This document shows, in pieces, positions 50,435 to 63,331 of a stretch of 64,000 nt of DNA; the stretch's first letter is position 1, and each line of letters begins with the position of its first letter. The position numbers and the translations under genes are program-made. This stretch comes from Paramacrobiotus metropolitanus (Eukaryota > Tardigrada > Eutardigrada > Parachela > Macrobiotidae), in contig NW_026570230.1 of the NCBI RefSeq assembly GCF_019649055.1, forward strand, positions 1,302,001 through 1,366,000, in the 5' to 3' direction. The notes beneath the pieces were generated by a model. That model was not told the DNA's origin, did no database searches, and worked only from the letters and a program-made list of their open reading frames with translations.

Positions 50435-51985
50435 TTGAATGACCACTGGGTACAGTGCAGTAAAAAAATTCCCATCTGTGTAGCAAATATTCTGCTTCTA
50501 TGCAAAATCGTTCTCTTGGTCGGCTTATTCCTCGCACTGGTTTCTCAACTTTCTCTTTAGAATCAAACTTCTCAAAGTCCCCTTCAATCCATCCTTGTCG
50601 AGCAATTACCATGTTAACTAGGTGATATTAGCCTGTGAAATTGATAGGCTGCTGTAATGATCTTTTATTACTTTTTCCCAACTTGTGACACTACTCAATA
50701 CTCACACCAGCTACTGGTGTCCCTTCGCCGCCGCATCCGGCGAATTGCGCACCCCCACAATAACTAGCCACTATTAGCATCCACCCGGCTCTTTGTCGGC
50801 TTTTCCTCCATCCATCTCGCCAACAACTACAAATTTACATTTAATGGAGGACACAATACGATCAAATTTGCAAGTTATTGCATCACCACACTGTAAAGTG
50901 ATCGCCGAGCCTGTAACCATCCCGGGAACGGGAGTTGTAAATTGGCCTGATTTTCTGTTTTTGTGCTATCAATGCATGAAGAATTTCCCACCATGAAAAT
51001 AAAATTGCACTGCCTTAAACCAACATTTACCTCCTCTGTATGGATTCCAACATAATTATTGCAGCTATCAGAGATTCGCAAGCGCAGGCTATACGTGTAC
51101 AGACATACTACCAGTGCACCACATCATGATTGCGCAATAAAATTCGTGACGGTGAAGATTTGACACTGGCTCATAGAGACCTATGCTATAACTTAATTCT
51201 TCAAAAATTCATAACTTAGTTAATTTTTGCGTTAATTTTTTGTGAATATGCTTGAAAAATAAAGAATAATTTATAATAGAAGGCAGGACAAATGTAATTT
51301 CGATTTTCTTTTAGCGTTGCGCACTATGTGTCTTTGTATTTAGCATGGTTGTCTACGGAGAAGCCATTTAATTTGATTTAAAGATTTCTCGTAGGCGGCT
51401 ATGCTAACTAGGTATGTTCTCAGTGCCAAACCTTAAGACGGAAACAGAAAGATAATCGTTTTGCCTAATAGTAGGTATTATTCTTTATTTTTCGAGCATG
51501 TTCACAAAAAATTAACGCAAAATTCAACTAAGTTATGAATTTTTGAAGAATTAAGTTATAGCATAGGTCTCTATGAGCCAGTGTCAAATCTTCACCGTCA
51601 CGAATTTTATTGCGCAATCATGATGTGGTGCACTGGTAGTATGTCTGTACACGCTATACCATTGCATCAGCAACTTTTTTGATCTCAGGTCGCACCATCA
51701 AGGAAAATAAGCACAGAACTTTTGTGCCGTACCATATCGGTGGAAGCGATGTATTGCCTTCAGTCCAATATGTTTCGTAAAACGAAATATTTCCATTGTG
51801 GTATACACATGCATGTTTCGCAAAACGTTTATTAAAGGGAATGCGTGCTTGGTAAGCACTGGGCTTTATTTCAGCAATACGTACATATTATCTATATTTT
51901 TGCACATGGTTAAAAATTGAATGACCACTGGGTACAGTGCAGTAAAAAATTCCCATCTGTGTAGCAAGTATTCTGTTTCTATGCA
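50435..51985. repeat. 70-bp direct repeats flanking a foldback element
   Basis: 50435-50504 and 51917-51985 (TTGAATGACCACTGGGTACA...) are about 95% identical, in direct orientation and about 1.48 kb apart, with the 51.1-51.7 kb element between them. Confidence 0.88.
51094..51653. mobile_element. 560-bp foldback MITE with CTATA target duplication
   Basis: Arms of about 180 bp (51094 to about 51273 and about 51475-51653) are near-perfect reverse complements with termini CGTGTACAGAC. Both ends are flanked by CTATA (51089-51093, 51654-51658). There is no coding capacity. Confidence 0.88.
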
Positions 51986-53815
51986 GCTATATGGTAATGA
52001 AATAATGACATAATGAAACTGAAAAGTGTTGCGGTTTTAAAACTTTATAGTTACGAAACGTTTTACAAACCACTTACATTAAATGCAGCATAGCTTCAGA
52101 GGTGGACTTTGTTATACAACTCCTTGAAATTTACCATTAGTAAAAAAGTAAAAACTCACTAAATTTTCCGCCAGCGGTGGAATAGTACTGCAACAACAAA
52201 ATTGGGTCGGAGAAATATCTGCCTTCATTTAACACCTGCTGCACAACCAAGTTAATATCCTCGTTGAAAATTTGTCGTCCATTGCGGATAATTGGCGGTG
52301 TCGGAGCGTCGGTGCCAATTGTCTACCGATGGAAAAATATTTGATTTCCACTTTAGCCTTGATGCATTTGGATGCTGGTTAATTAGCCTGGACGACAGCG
52401 CGGCGCGGCTAACCTCACAGACTCGTCCTATTGTTCGTTAATCGAATTATCTTTGAACAAACTGTCCCGTCCCTTCTATTCAGTCCGCATCGGAAGACGG
52501 CTGATTACATCACCCAAGCATATACTTAAGCAACCCCTGAACCAAAGGATCCCGCTTCCATTGTCAACATTTCCCTTTTGTGGACACTGTATATATAATT
52601 GCTGGGGGGCCAGGGACGCCGCGTAATATATAAACAAGCGGCACATTCTCTGCCGCGGCGTGCTGCATGTAAAGCGATACCCGCACATCTATCCCCCGAT
52701 TGGTAATTATCAGCGCATGTGGTAATGATTTAGTATGCCGGCTGTAGCGGGCGTTGGATGGTCATTACAGTGAGCAAATGACGGATGGCTATATTTACGC
52801 CACTTGTGTAAATTAGTCAGAGGGGAATATATATATGCGCCGGGCCCGAAAAGCGATTAAGTTCCGGCCTCCGCCGGCATGTCGCCCTATGCGACCCGGC
52901 AAATTTCGCTTGTTAGAGGAGCGAGGGAGAAAGGAAGAGAGAGAGGACCGGGCTAATGATGGTATCAGATGGTCGCTACAATAGCAAAAGTCATCAGGAT
53001 CAATTAACAGAATAACAAAACGCTTTGCATGAGACCGCGCTCCCTGCATTGATGAAAATAGCCTTATCGCCCGGGCACCAGCATATACTGACACCGCGCT
53101 GGAACATGGCTATTATGGAGCGACTGGGCGCAGTCAAACTTTTCAATCGTGACTATCAATGCGGGATCATAAACTAATCGCCAGGCGCATTAGCTACCTG
53201 CATAATAATGGCAGGTTAAATGCGGTAGTTTCAATATTCTTGTTGCTCTGTAATTAACGGCCATTTATACCTTAGCAGTTTTACCAACCATAAAAATTCT
53301 ACCTACTCATAAAGTGAAACAAATAAATTAACATCAATATTGGTTATATTGCTGCCTCCGCTTAATTGACGTATCTGAAAGTCAAACACGAGTATACTTT
53401 ATACATATCTGAAACCTATATCAATATCCTTTTCTGTTTACGGCCAACTTATGTGGTGATGGTGTTCTGCTATGCATGTTAATAGAACCAAAAAAACCAG
53501 TTGCTTTTCCTTGACACTATGATTCTACACAAAAAGATACGTAGAAGTCAGCTTAACCAAATCAGATCTACCGGTTGCTTGTATCGTGTTGTGCTTATTC
53601 GCTTTTTAATCAATAAGCTAGTAAATACAAATTTAAACTGTACAAATAGACAGCATTACAATGCTTTATTTACCATGGTAGATAAAGGAACCAATTCTGA
53701 TGAGATAAATGAGGAATGTCTGAAAAGTTTAAGAACAGCGAAGATTTCACAGGTCACCATTAATGACCTCCGATCCAAACTTTTTGCTCAAGAGATTTAA
53801 TTTGACGGGGAGAGA
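51659..53815. other. Region 3' of Gbx, with one orphan exon candidate
   Basis: Apart from the candidate exon at 52160-52322, no gene is supported. About 52,380-53,230 is GC-balanced with few repeats and could hold Gbx regulatory DNA. The plus-strand frame at 53501-53800 has no domain. Confidence 0.4.
52160..52322 (-). CDS. Orphan candidate exon
   Basis: On the minus strand a CATCGGTAG acceptor precedes an open 54-codon stretch (TIGTDAPTPPIIRNGRQIFN ... NEGRYFSDPILLLQYYSTAG) and a strong donor, GTGAGTTTTTAC. Composition and splice sites look like a real exon, but I could not find neighbours in phase and recognise no family. It may belong to a gene disrupted by the elements at 51-52 kb. Confidence 0.4.
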
Positions 53816-56129
53816 TCAATTATTCTTAACGCTGGTGTTTATCGGTTTGTTCTCGGTGTTAGTCGAATGGTGTTGACCGCGCATCGTGAAACGATTAACA
53901 TGCACAGGGATGGGAACGACAATTTTGGGCCGATCCGGCGTATTGTGATGATGGCGCTGATGGGTATGGTGTGGCTGCTGCGACTGCGGGCCATGCGGAC
54001 TGCCGCCGGACTGTGAATGCGCGGCCACAGACATCAGTGCCAGTTGGCCGGCTGCGGCAGTGCTGTGTCCGTTCAGACCACTGTTCTGCGCCCTCGTCCG
54101 CTTCCACTTGGCGCGTTTGTTCTGGAACCTGATCAAAAAGTCAACACTTAATTGCGCTCACTCTTCAAAATTCCCCCAATTCCCCTGACCATTCAGCAGT
54201 ACGCGACTACACGGTCATGATTAAGTTACACAGATTTGCACCGCTGTGAAGTATGAGGAGATTAGCCGGCAGTAAATCTTCCATACCCAGAAAAAGTCAC
54301 GCAGGTTGATGCTGCATGCTTTACAAAGTTCGTTCGAATTCTATTTTTGTCATAAAACAGGTTTGAATTTTTTGCATTTGTGGTTTTCCTATCGAACTTT
54401 TAAAAAAAGATTTACAGCCATGAAAAACCAAGTTTTTTTTTCCGTTTGATCTCTTAGTAATTTTTGTAGTTGTCGCCCGTTTTACGCAATTGCGCCATAT
54501 ACTGAAAATAGGCTACAGCATACATAAGGAAGTACAGTATAAATACTTTAAGAAATTGTGTAGTGTTACAGTGTCACTTACCAGATTTTCACTTGTACTT
54601 CGCTCAAACGAAGATTCTTAGCGATTTCGGCCCGCTCCGTGAGGTTAAGGTATTTCTTTGCATTGAATTCGCCATCGAGAGCAAGAAGCTGTTCGCTGGT
54701 AAATGCCGTACGGCGTCTGCGCTGCTTTTTGCCATTCAACGGCCGACCAGGATCGGAAGGAGTCTCCGGGGGATTGGAACCGTTCGGCAGGCTGTCACCG
54801 TCATCCGATAACGTCTCGGACATTCGTTCATGATCCGGAGGTGTTGGAGTGGAATCTGTCTCGTCACGCGGAGAATGCTCAACGGCAGCTAAAGTGCGTA
54901 ACCCAAACAAAACTTTGTCAGTGTCGTTATGCAAGCCAACAGTTTATTGACAATGGTTTTTTTAAAGGATTGATTTGACCCCAGTTGATGTCATTAATTA
55001 TAATTATGAATATTACGGAACATGTAATTATGTATTTTACTAGTACAGTAACTCTGATGGAAAACTTGTAAGTATAACATCACCAGTATACGGTGTACGA
55101 ATGAAAAACCGATTAGCGATTCATTAAGGGCGCGCAGATTTTTCCAGTTTCTAGTTTCTTGTACAAAATAATAAAGTAATCAGACAATATCAGAATGGTC
55201 AGCCTAAACTACTCTATAATTATATTGTAGTTCAATTTCTGAAATATTTGCAGAAGTCATGATGACATTTAAAGAAGTTAAGCGATGTTTTCGCATCGAC
55301 TACCTTCAGCTTTAATAAAAAATACACAGTAAGCACCAGAAAAACACACTGGTGAATGGTCAGTTTAGAATTCGTATTCTTCCGGTCGTCAACAACTACT
55401 ACAAAAATTAATAATACAAAACTAGTCTATAATTTTTTGACATTGCATATTACGGTCTATGACTCTTTGATCGCATAAACTAAGCTGAAAGCCCCCAAAT
55501 ATTTTGACTGCTGGCCGTCTACGTGATGTGGTATATTAACAGGCCGTGGTTCTAGCTAAATTTGCACAGTCAACTTATTTGATTGGTCACTCTTAAAATT
55601 AAAGATAAGTAGATAGCAATAACAGTTCACAAATTTATACCAATAATTAAAAACCTACTCCAAGACAGAATAATAACAGATTTTATAACAGTTTTGTGCA
55701 TGCCAATCACCTATGCTAGCATCATCCAGTTTTATATATACCTTGTTGGGGTGTGAATGACTTTCGATCGGGTTCCTCCGGTTTAATTTCCACAGTTTTT
55801 TCACCGGCGCAGTGATTATACCCATTGTGAGATGGCACATTATGACCGACTTGTTTGTGGTACTGCTGCAATAAATGCTGATAACCCGGATTCATCTGCA
55901 TCCATAAATTTCTGGCATCCAATAACTGCATCTGGGCATAATAATCACTGGGTACACTGCCAGGTAATCCCATCATTGCCGCATACTGATTCAACATATT
56001 CCCCGCATAGGCGTATTGATTGTTCAGTGCAGGTGATTGGGAATTGGCGGTAGCGCCGGTAGCCAGCGCTTCGATACTGGAAAAAATGGACCGTTGCATA
56101 TTGAGCTGACAGGCGGAAGTGACCATCAT
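53816..56129 (-). CDS. Gbx: Gastrulation brain homeobox transcription factor (Gbx/unplugged)
   Basis: Seen: three exons, 56129-55742, 54888-54582 and 54128-53816, in phase, about 335 residues. The N-terminus has an eh1-like MQRSIFSSIEALA. Exon 2 has an acidic Ser/Pro linker, then the homeodomain (RRRRTAFTSEQLLALDGEF ... LSEVQVKIW). Exon 3 completes it with FQNKRAKWKR and is followed by the Gbx-specific tail motif KIVVPIPVHVNRF, which makes the family call firm. The intron lies within codon 48 (Trp) of the homeodomain. Lys replaces the usual Arg at position 52. The Met at 56129 is the first in a clean frame. Known: Gbx sets the midbrain-hindbrain boundary in vertebrates and acts in brain and tracheal patterning in flies. 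Confidence 0.95.
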
Positions 56130-59100
56130 TCACCCGGAGCGGTGTGCACGCGGAATATTAGCCGGCGCATGCAGGGCTGGAAAGTGATAGGGGTATCAAT
56201 TTATCCGTATACTGTCGCGGCACAAACTACAAATTTTCCACCAACTTCTTTTGGCAAATTTCCACTCGGCGGGTTCAACTTGAGGCGCACGCGCGAGCAG
56301 AGAAAGGGAATGTGTGATTGCCGGTTTTGACTGCCGTTATAACGCTGCGTTCTGGGCTTGTACGTGGAGTTCTAAATCAACTGCTGCTAAATTGAGAGGT
56401 GGAGTCTGGCCCGCTGCTGGTACTCATCCGTCTTTCTCGAATTACACGTATGTAATAAGCAATGATCGATCAGGCTATCAACGAACTGCCGACAAATTAT
56501 CCAGTGATTTTTGCCTACTTTTTCGCTCACTGAGAAACTGAAAATTAATTTAATGAAGACAAATTTCTATAAAATAAAAAAAACAGCTCAAAAGTATGTG
56601 GATCGTTCTGAAATTAACGGGAGCGAAGGCACGTACACCGTCAAAGTCATTCGTTGATGTGTCGGTGTGACAGAGCCGGTCTCGACGCATGATTGGACTG
56701 GACTGATTGGGAGGATGTGGCTGTCGCATACAACAGCTCATTCATCATTCTCCGCTTGAAAGCGCCTGGCGATGGGGCATCCATATCCACTATATTTCCT
56801 GACAAGTAGGAACATGTGGGCATCGTCGTTCTTCTTTGCATCTCTTTGATTACCAACCTGTTCCCAAGTAGTCATCAAAATATGCTTAGTGCGTTGGCTG
56901 CTGCAAATTAGCCCCGGCAAATGTGTTTCCCAAATTGCCATGATCATTAAGAAACTGGCTAGACTTCTATGACCAGCGTTCTCTCGCCGCTCTCTTCCGG
57001 CAAATGCACCATTCCATCATGGAATGCCCATAAATGCGGAAAGGATCATTCCTTTCTTTGCATGGCTAATTTATTGGCCTTGCCGATGGTGTGAAAGCAA
57101 TAACACCCGATCGCATATGTAACAGATGCTCAAGACACCAATTACAATTTCGGTGCCTTCATAAAAAACACAAAATATTTTTCAATTGGGATTTACCTCT
57201 TCTGTGCAAAATAACTACGAAACTGCAGTAATCAATACAAACTGCAGTAGTATTCAATAACAAATTTTTCAAAAATAAACCTTAAACTTGGGCTACGCAC
57301 GATAAAAATTCGTACAGAAGCACGTGTGTACGTATAATTTTATGGAAAAACAACATTCATTCTGTAATGACTCTACACAACTAATTCTGCTATCCTTTTT
57401 TCAGTTTTTTGTACCGCAGAAAGCAAGTGAGCAGGGTGCAAGTAATGCCAAGTATACCCACTTTCATTTTCTTCCATTAGTCAAACTTCCCAGTATTTTT
57501 ACCTAAAGCAGTTTATAACTATGAATGGTTCGATGAAGAATACGGATATAAGTTCATGGCTGGCAATAATTCCACGCGGTAGGAAACGCTGCCAGCAACA
57601 ATTTCGTGTAGAATAAGTAATTCCGCCGGATGTAGTTAATTCCGGTTGATATCTGCGTGCAAAAGTTGCGCGAAGGGTAATATCCTGTGCTCGACAGTTT
57701 ACCCAGCATGTAATGCTTCGGATGAATGCTCAATGATCAGTTGTGAGCGTTGCATGTGTCATTGTGGTGTACATATCCAGTGATTAAACGAAGGCGCTAT
57801 TGGTAGGGGATAATTTTGCTTATTTATGAAATGGATACAACGTCGTTATCCGGCATTATTTTCCCGGTCGGCAATGGCATCGCACACACTTAACCGGCAC
57901 AACATTCGCGTCTGTCATTGGCCAGTCGGAACGCGGCTAAACTCCACCAACGTAATCAATCGTTGTTAATCATGATGAATGTGTTTAATGGGATTGAAAA
58001 GGCGAGACGATTATCGCCAAATGTGATACACATATCATCTTGAAAAGTGAAACCCATTTTCCAGATCCCCCCGCGATCATCATCATGTAGTTCACATTTT
58101 CCTTAATCGATACGATTAGTACAAAGACGATATTAATGCCCCGGCTTATACGGATAAAAATGCAATCATACGCTTTATTGATCAAACCGATTTCAAAGTT
58201 CACCACCAGCACTTATCAAGCAGTATCTAAAACATCGATAATTACATAAATAAACCTCAGAAAATAAATGTAAGTACGAGTAACTCTAGCGCTTCACGTT
58301 AACGTATAGGTACCGGCATTTCTGTCCAATCATAGAAGTATGCCTTGTTTGTTGTATGTGTTTACGAAGATAACCACAGTACACAATAAAACTCAAACGC
58401 ATGTTGTACAAATTTGTACAATTTCCTTGCAAGAGCGACACTCATCTATGCACATAATATCTGAGGAAAAAACAAACTCAAATAGGACAAAACCTCCATC
58501 ACAAAGTAATGCGGAATGTTTTCTTAAAAATGAATTTTCAACATGTCTTTAATTTTTCGATACTTCTATAAACATTTTGCGACTAGCATTGATTTGGTCT
58601 TAATAATATGCTTTCTTTCTCAAAATTTTGCTTAATTGCTCAAATTTCTCCACATTCTTTTATTTTATCATATGTTTTTATGTATTAAGGAAGTTTAACC
58701 CGGTCGTAGCAAAATATTATGTAAATGAAATATTTTGCACAAGTGGTTTCTTCTGCTTCGCATGCAGAATTAAATAGACCATACATAACCAATAACAGCA
58801 GGTTGATCTGATTAAAAAGTGCATAGCGTTAACAGCGTACAAATGAGGACGCTTGTAAGCGATAATGTTGTAATTAAAATATATTAGATCCGATGCCCAC
58901 TGCGCAGCCGCAGTGTGATGGTTGTTTATGTGACCTCAACGGGACCCTAATGAAAGCATTAGACGACAATTGGCAAATTTCCGCTTAATTGACTATTTAG
59001 CCAGAAAATCGTAATCATGAGCCAAATGGGCAATCGTCCTTATTGCGTTTTCCCCGGCCATAAAGGCAACGTGTGTTCGGCACTCTGCAAACAGTTAAAA

Positions 59101-62100
59101 TGGTGCAGCGGCGCGAGCACGGGCGGCTACTGTATCCACACAGCCATAACAAGCCCATGTTATCTACAGTTACAGAGCTGGGACAAAAATAGGAAGCAGT
59201 AAAATGTATCAGATTATATAGCCGAGGAAATGGTGCGGAACCGGATGATCAGATGTGTGACCTGACGATTTAATTATGGATGCCATGAAAAACGTATCAC
59301 TGCCACTATCATCATGATCAAATCATCCGGAAAGTCTGTAAATTCAATTGCTACACAGTCTCCATACAAAGGATATACGCCGCTTTGGCTTTGAACTTTG
59401 TATTGTACACATTCTGATTTGGGATTAGAACAATTTTAGCGAGCAGAAGTGCTTCACTGGCTACCTTGCACAAACACGGCTTATTAAGTATCCGGAAACG
59501 GTATGCACGCATTCTTAACCGCATTATACGCAGCTATTTATAAAAAAAACCAGTTCTATACAAGGCATAGACAAATTCCGGTTAAAAATTGCACGAGCTG
59601 CAAATTACTTGAATACTTTAACCGCGTAACTGTGGCTACCGAAAAATATGTATTATGTACGCTTTTATGTATCATCTCATTTAACAATTTTTTATTGCTC
59701 AGTAATTTTGAGTTAGCTATCGTTTTTAGCACCAAGCTAATATACTTGCTTGTGTATTTAACAGCATCAAGAAAGATGCGATATGTTCAAAAGTAAAATA
59801 TGTTAATAATTGCAAAACGTTTAGAGCTGGCAAGCAGCTGCAAAAAAAGATACTTCTATGTAATTTAGCGCTAGCTCCATGCCGGCTGTTTGGTAGCATG
59901 TATAGCTGCAGATATAAAATCTATAGATATAATATCATAAAATTTTAACCTCCAGGAAAATTATCACTTTATACTATATGAATACGTATAAATCTATTTA
60001 ATTTTGCCTTCTGCGGAAACTCATCGATCTCCATTGAATAAAATTGTTCATTAGTCAGCTAAGTGGCAGTATGTGTGTTAATGGTCGAATTTTCACCCAG
60101 TGAACATCAGAAGGGCGTTTCCGAAATGCGCTCAATTTCCGTGTTTATGTAAACGCGGTGGAAAAACACGGCCATAAATTTTCTCACTGGCTGGTCAGCC
60201 GTAATTACATCCATTTACTGTATCTGCTTCGTTCACATTGATTAAATATTAATCCGGTGAAATCGATAATATGCTCACAACACGTACGAGTGCTAACAGT
60301 TTTCAATGATTCTCTTTCTCGTACATTTTATATTGGATAATTTAGTACATCAAGTAACAATATATTGAATTTCCATTACAAATCATAATTTTGAGCTCGT
60401 TTTAAAATCCATAGTATTGTCACAGCCATGCACATTGCACAGTATGATAATCAGCCCGTTTTCGAGTTTAATCAATTTCAGCAACTCCCGTACGTGAAAC
60501 CTCTAAAAAGCAGTAACGTCTGGGACGTTTTCACATGAAATAGTGGGGTGTGTAGGCGGCATTCATAAGCGCGTTCGTTTATTTTGAATTATGCCGCCTG
60601 AATACCTTGTGTTGATAAGAAAAATAAGAAGACTAAGGATCTCCCGACTGATTAGGAAAATGAACGGCTGCCGTTAATAGGATTGTTTCTCTGTTGTCCT
60701 GCGCCGGTCAAACGGATCACTTCCACGTCAATTGTCCTGAACTGAAAGTGGCCTACAATTAAAGCGACGGTGAGCCGGCAAAAGTCGTTTATCGAAAGCT
60801 GATCATGTAAATGGAGGTTTTGTGCGGTGCGGAGTCAGCCGCATATGATATCCAAAACTCCGATCCATCCATCTCACCTCGCGCTTATTTAGGGCCTCGG
60901 CACATTATCCGTCAAGTAGGTAATCCCTTGCCGACAATGCACTCCCCCTTTGTGATGCACCCAACCCGGCAATTCTCAGCCGCAATTATCCCAGCTTATC
61001 GCGACCAATTGCTTGGGTGGCCACAGCGAAATCGCCAACTATGCACAAATATGCAAATGCATCAGAGAAGTCAACGACGCACTGGCCATTTACATAAAAT
61101 TACAATAACCCATAAGATTTACTGTTTAGCACGACAACTTTAGGACGGTAAAAGCTATCCCGGAATATAGCGGTCTGTTTACCAAGCTACGTAAATTGTA
61201 AAGTTTTCTTGGCGAAGTACTCCAGAATAATTGAGCATTGGCTATCGCCGGTGATTTCGTTTGCTGGCGGTTCGGTAAAGGTGAACGGACAATGTCCATT
61301 GCGTTTGTGATGCAATAGGCAATATGTGCTTACACTGTTTAGCCGCCAGCATTACACCACTGCATTTCACAAGAGTGCGACAAAGAGTGACTTTGTGATT
61401 CAGATTGCGCAAAAACTTTAGCAATAAACCGGGGTTAGAATAATTGTTATGCAAACTCATTTGGGAAGGAAATTGCAACAGTGAGGATAGATTTCTCCCA
61501 TTCTGCCTTTCTCTAGTGGTAAACAGTGTTAATAATGGTCAAGATAAGCGTTATTTGCACGAGGATGCGACACAGCAGCGCCAGCACACAGCCAGCTGGG
61601 GAAATTGAGCCGAGGCGTTGCTTGGAAAGCGATCCGGGCGACATTAATGCCTCGATCCGAAGCAATTAAATGGAAATAAGTGTTTGCTCGCTCTCTTCAT
61701 CCTCATCAATTAGGTAGCCCCAATGCGTTGTTACAGCCTCGGCCAAGGAGCTCATTTGTGGTGTGCAGTGCAGAGAATGCTGAGCGATAATGAGTGCCTT
61801 ATTCGCGCAGATATGCCATCATATTAGAAGAGCTGTCCTTCTCATCGCGCTTGTGCACAATTGGTATTCAAGCTGCTGGACGATGATGGATTGGCTCTGA
61901 TGAGCAATGACGTTGATGTATTGAACAGATGAATTCTTTTCCTGCAACTTCTCCCGGCCTTTTGTACCGGCGGGATGGTGCAAAGGAAAGGAAACACTGC
62001 TACATCCAAGACAATTGTCAGTTTTGCAGCAGGAGCTTAATTACAGAAGGAGGCAGGTTCTCTAATTGAATGCCATCGTGTCCGGTCTCTGTGCCGTTGC

Positions 62101-63331
62101 CGGGATCATTAGATCGGAAATTGCTCGATGATAGATAGATCGGTGGTGCACTGAGCAATTTCGGGCTATCTTGAGTCGTGACAACGGTTCACACAAACGG
62201 AAATTGGTAGCCAACTGCGCAGTCATTTGCCAACAATTTGCTCGGGAATAATTAAGAGTTTTTAGGTGTACGTGTTTTCCACGATAGCGAGAAGTGAAAA
62301 TGGAAAATTAAGGAGAGAGGATAAGCAACTAAGCACATATCTGCAGAGGGAACATCGATGACCGATCGACGAAGGTGTCTTATTTTTGTTTGGTTGGCAC
62401 ATTTCTGGTAACTGACCACTGCGCTTCGCTTGATTTTCAGTTATTCGTAATGTTATTACTTACTTCAGTTTCCCAAGGTTTACTTAGATCTCCGACGTAC
62501 GAACTTAAGAACCACACGAGCGATTAACCGCCTAGAGTAGGTAAACGCTGTGGATATTCAGTGTTAATTCGTCTTCAAATACTTAAAGTTACAATAAAAC
62601 ACAAACGTGAACGCTGCCAAAGACGAACAAACAAGTGTGCTTTCTATGCCTTCTCCGTGATGTTACGCAACACACGTCCGCTGCGGCTTAGAAGTGACCT
62701 TTCCGCGGCGACAGTGCTACATGTACAAATCGGTCTAAACTCTAAAGCCGCGTGGATCGGTGTAGAATGCAAATGCGTACATTAGTAAATATTTTTCCCA
62801 CACTATGCGATGTTAATAACGCAGTTTTAAAGTACATTTGTTTAGCATTATCAGATACATACGAAATGAAAACGATAGCCTGAAGTCTGCTGACGGTATG
62901 CGGCACTGTACAGTGCACCCATACGTACTAATACACATACGTGTGTGTTGAATATGATTTCATGGCGCGCATAAAAATATGAATATGATTTCATGGCGCC
63001 TGCCTCAAATTACTACTTTGTTAGCCTCACGCCCCACCACCCCCTTACGATTCGCGACACACCTCGTCACGCTTGCTGTGCCTTGCTTGGTGTCAAAATT
63101 TTCGCGCGAAAAATCGACAGGGTGCTTTAATTTGGATTTATTTCGCTCTGTCAGCTGAGCTGTGTATTTCGCTGTTTCAGTTTGAGTATAACTTTGTTTT
63201 GCTATTGTTAAATTCTGTCAAGAGAATTGACGGTGTAAGCGGGTTTTGTAAAGTTATCGTTTCCATTCCCGAGATTGTTGTGGTACTCCTTGGTTGTATT
63301 TTCCCACGAACTCGTACTCCTAACTTTCGCA
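56130..63331. other. 7 kb gene-free region upstream of Gbx
   Basis: No coding, RNA or repeat feature is supported, in contrast to the element-rich 37-52 kb. Segments about 57.6-58.2, 58.9-59.1, 60.5-61.1 and 61.5-62.4 kb are GC-balanced and repeat-poor, as expected of cis-regulatory DNA, but without comparison this is inference. A 19-bp direct repeat GAATATGATTTCATGGCGC occurs twice near 62950-63000. Confidence 0.45.

Noticed and set aside
60811-61143. 110-codon plus-strand frame upstream of DNAJC9
   Set aside because: No domain, no splice support, and composition like the surrounding non-coding DNA.
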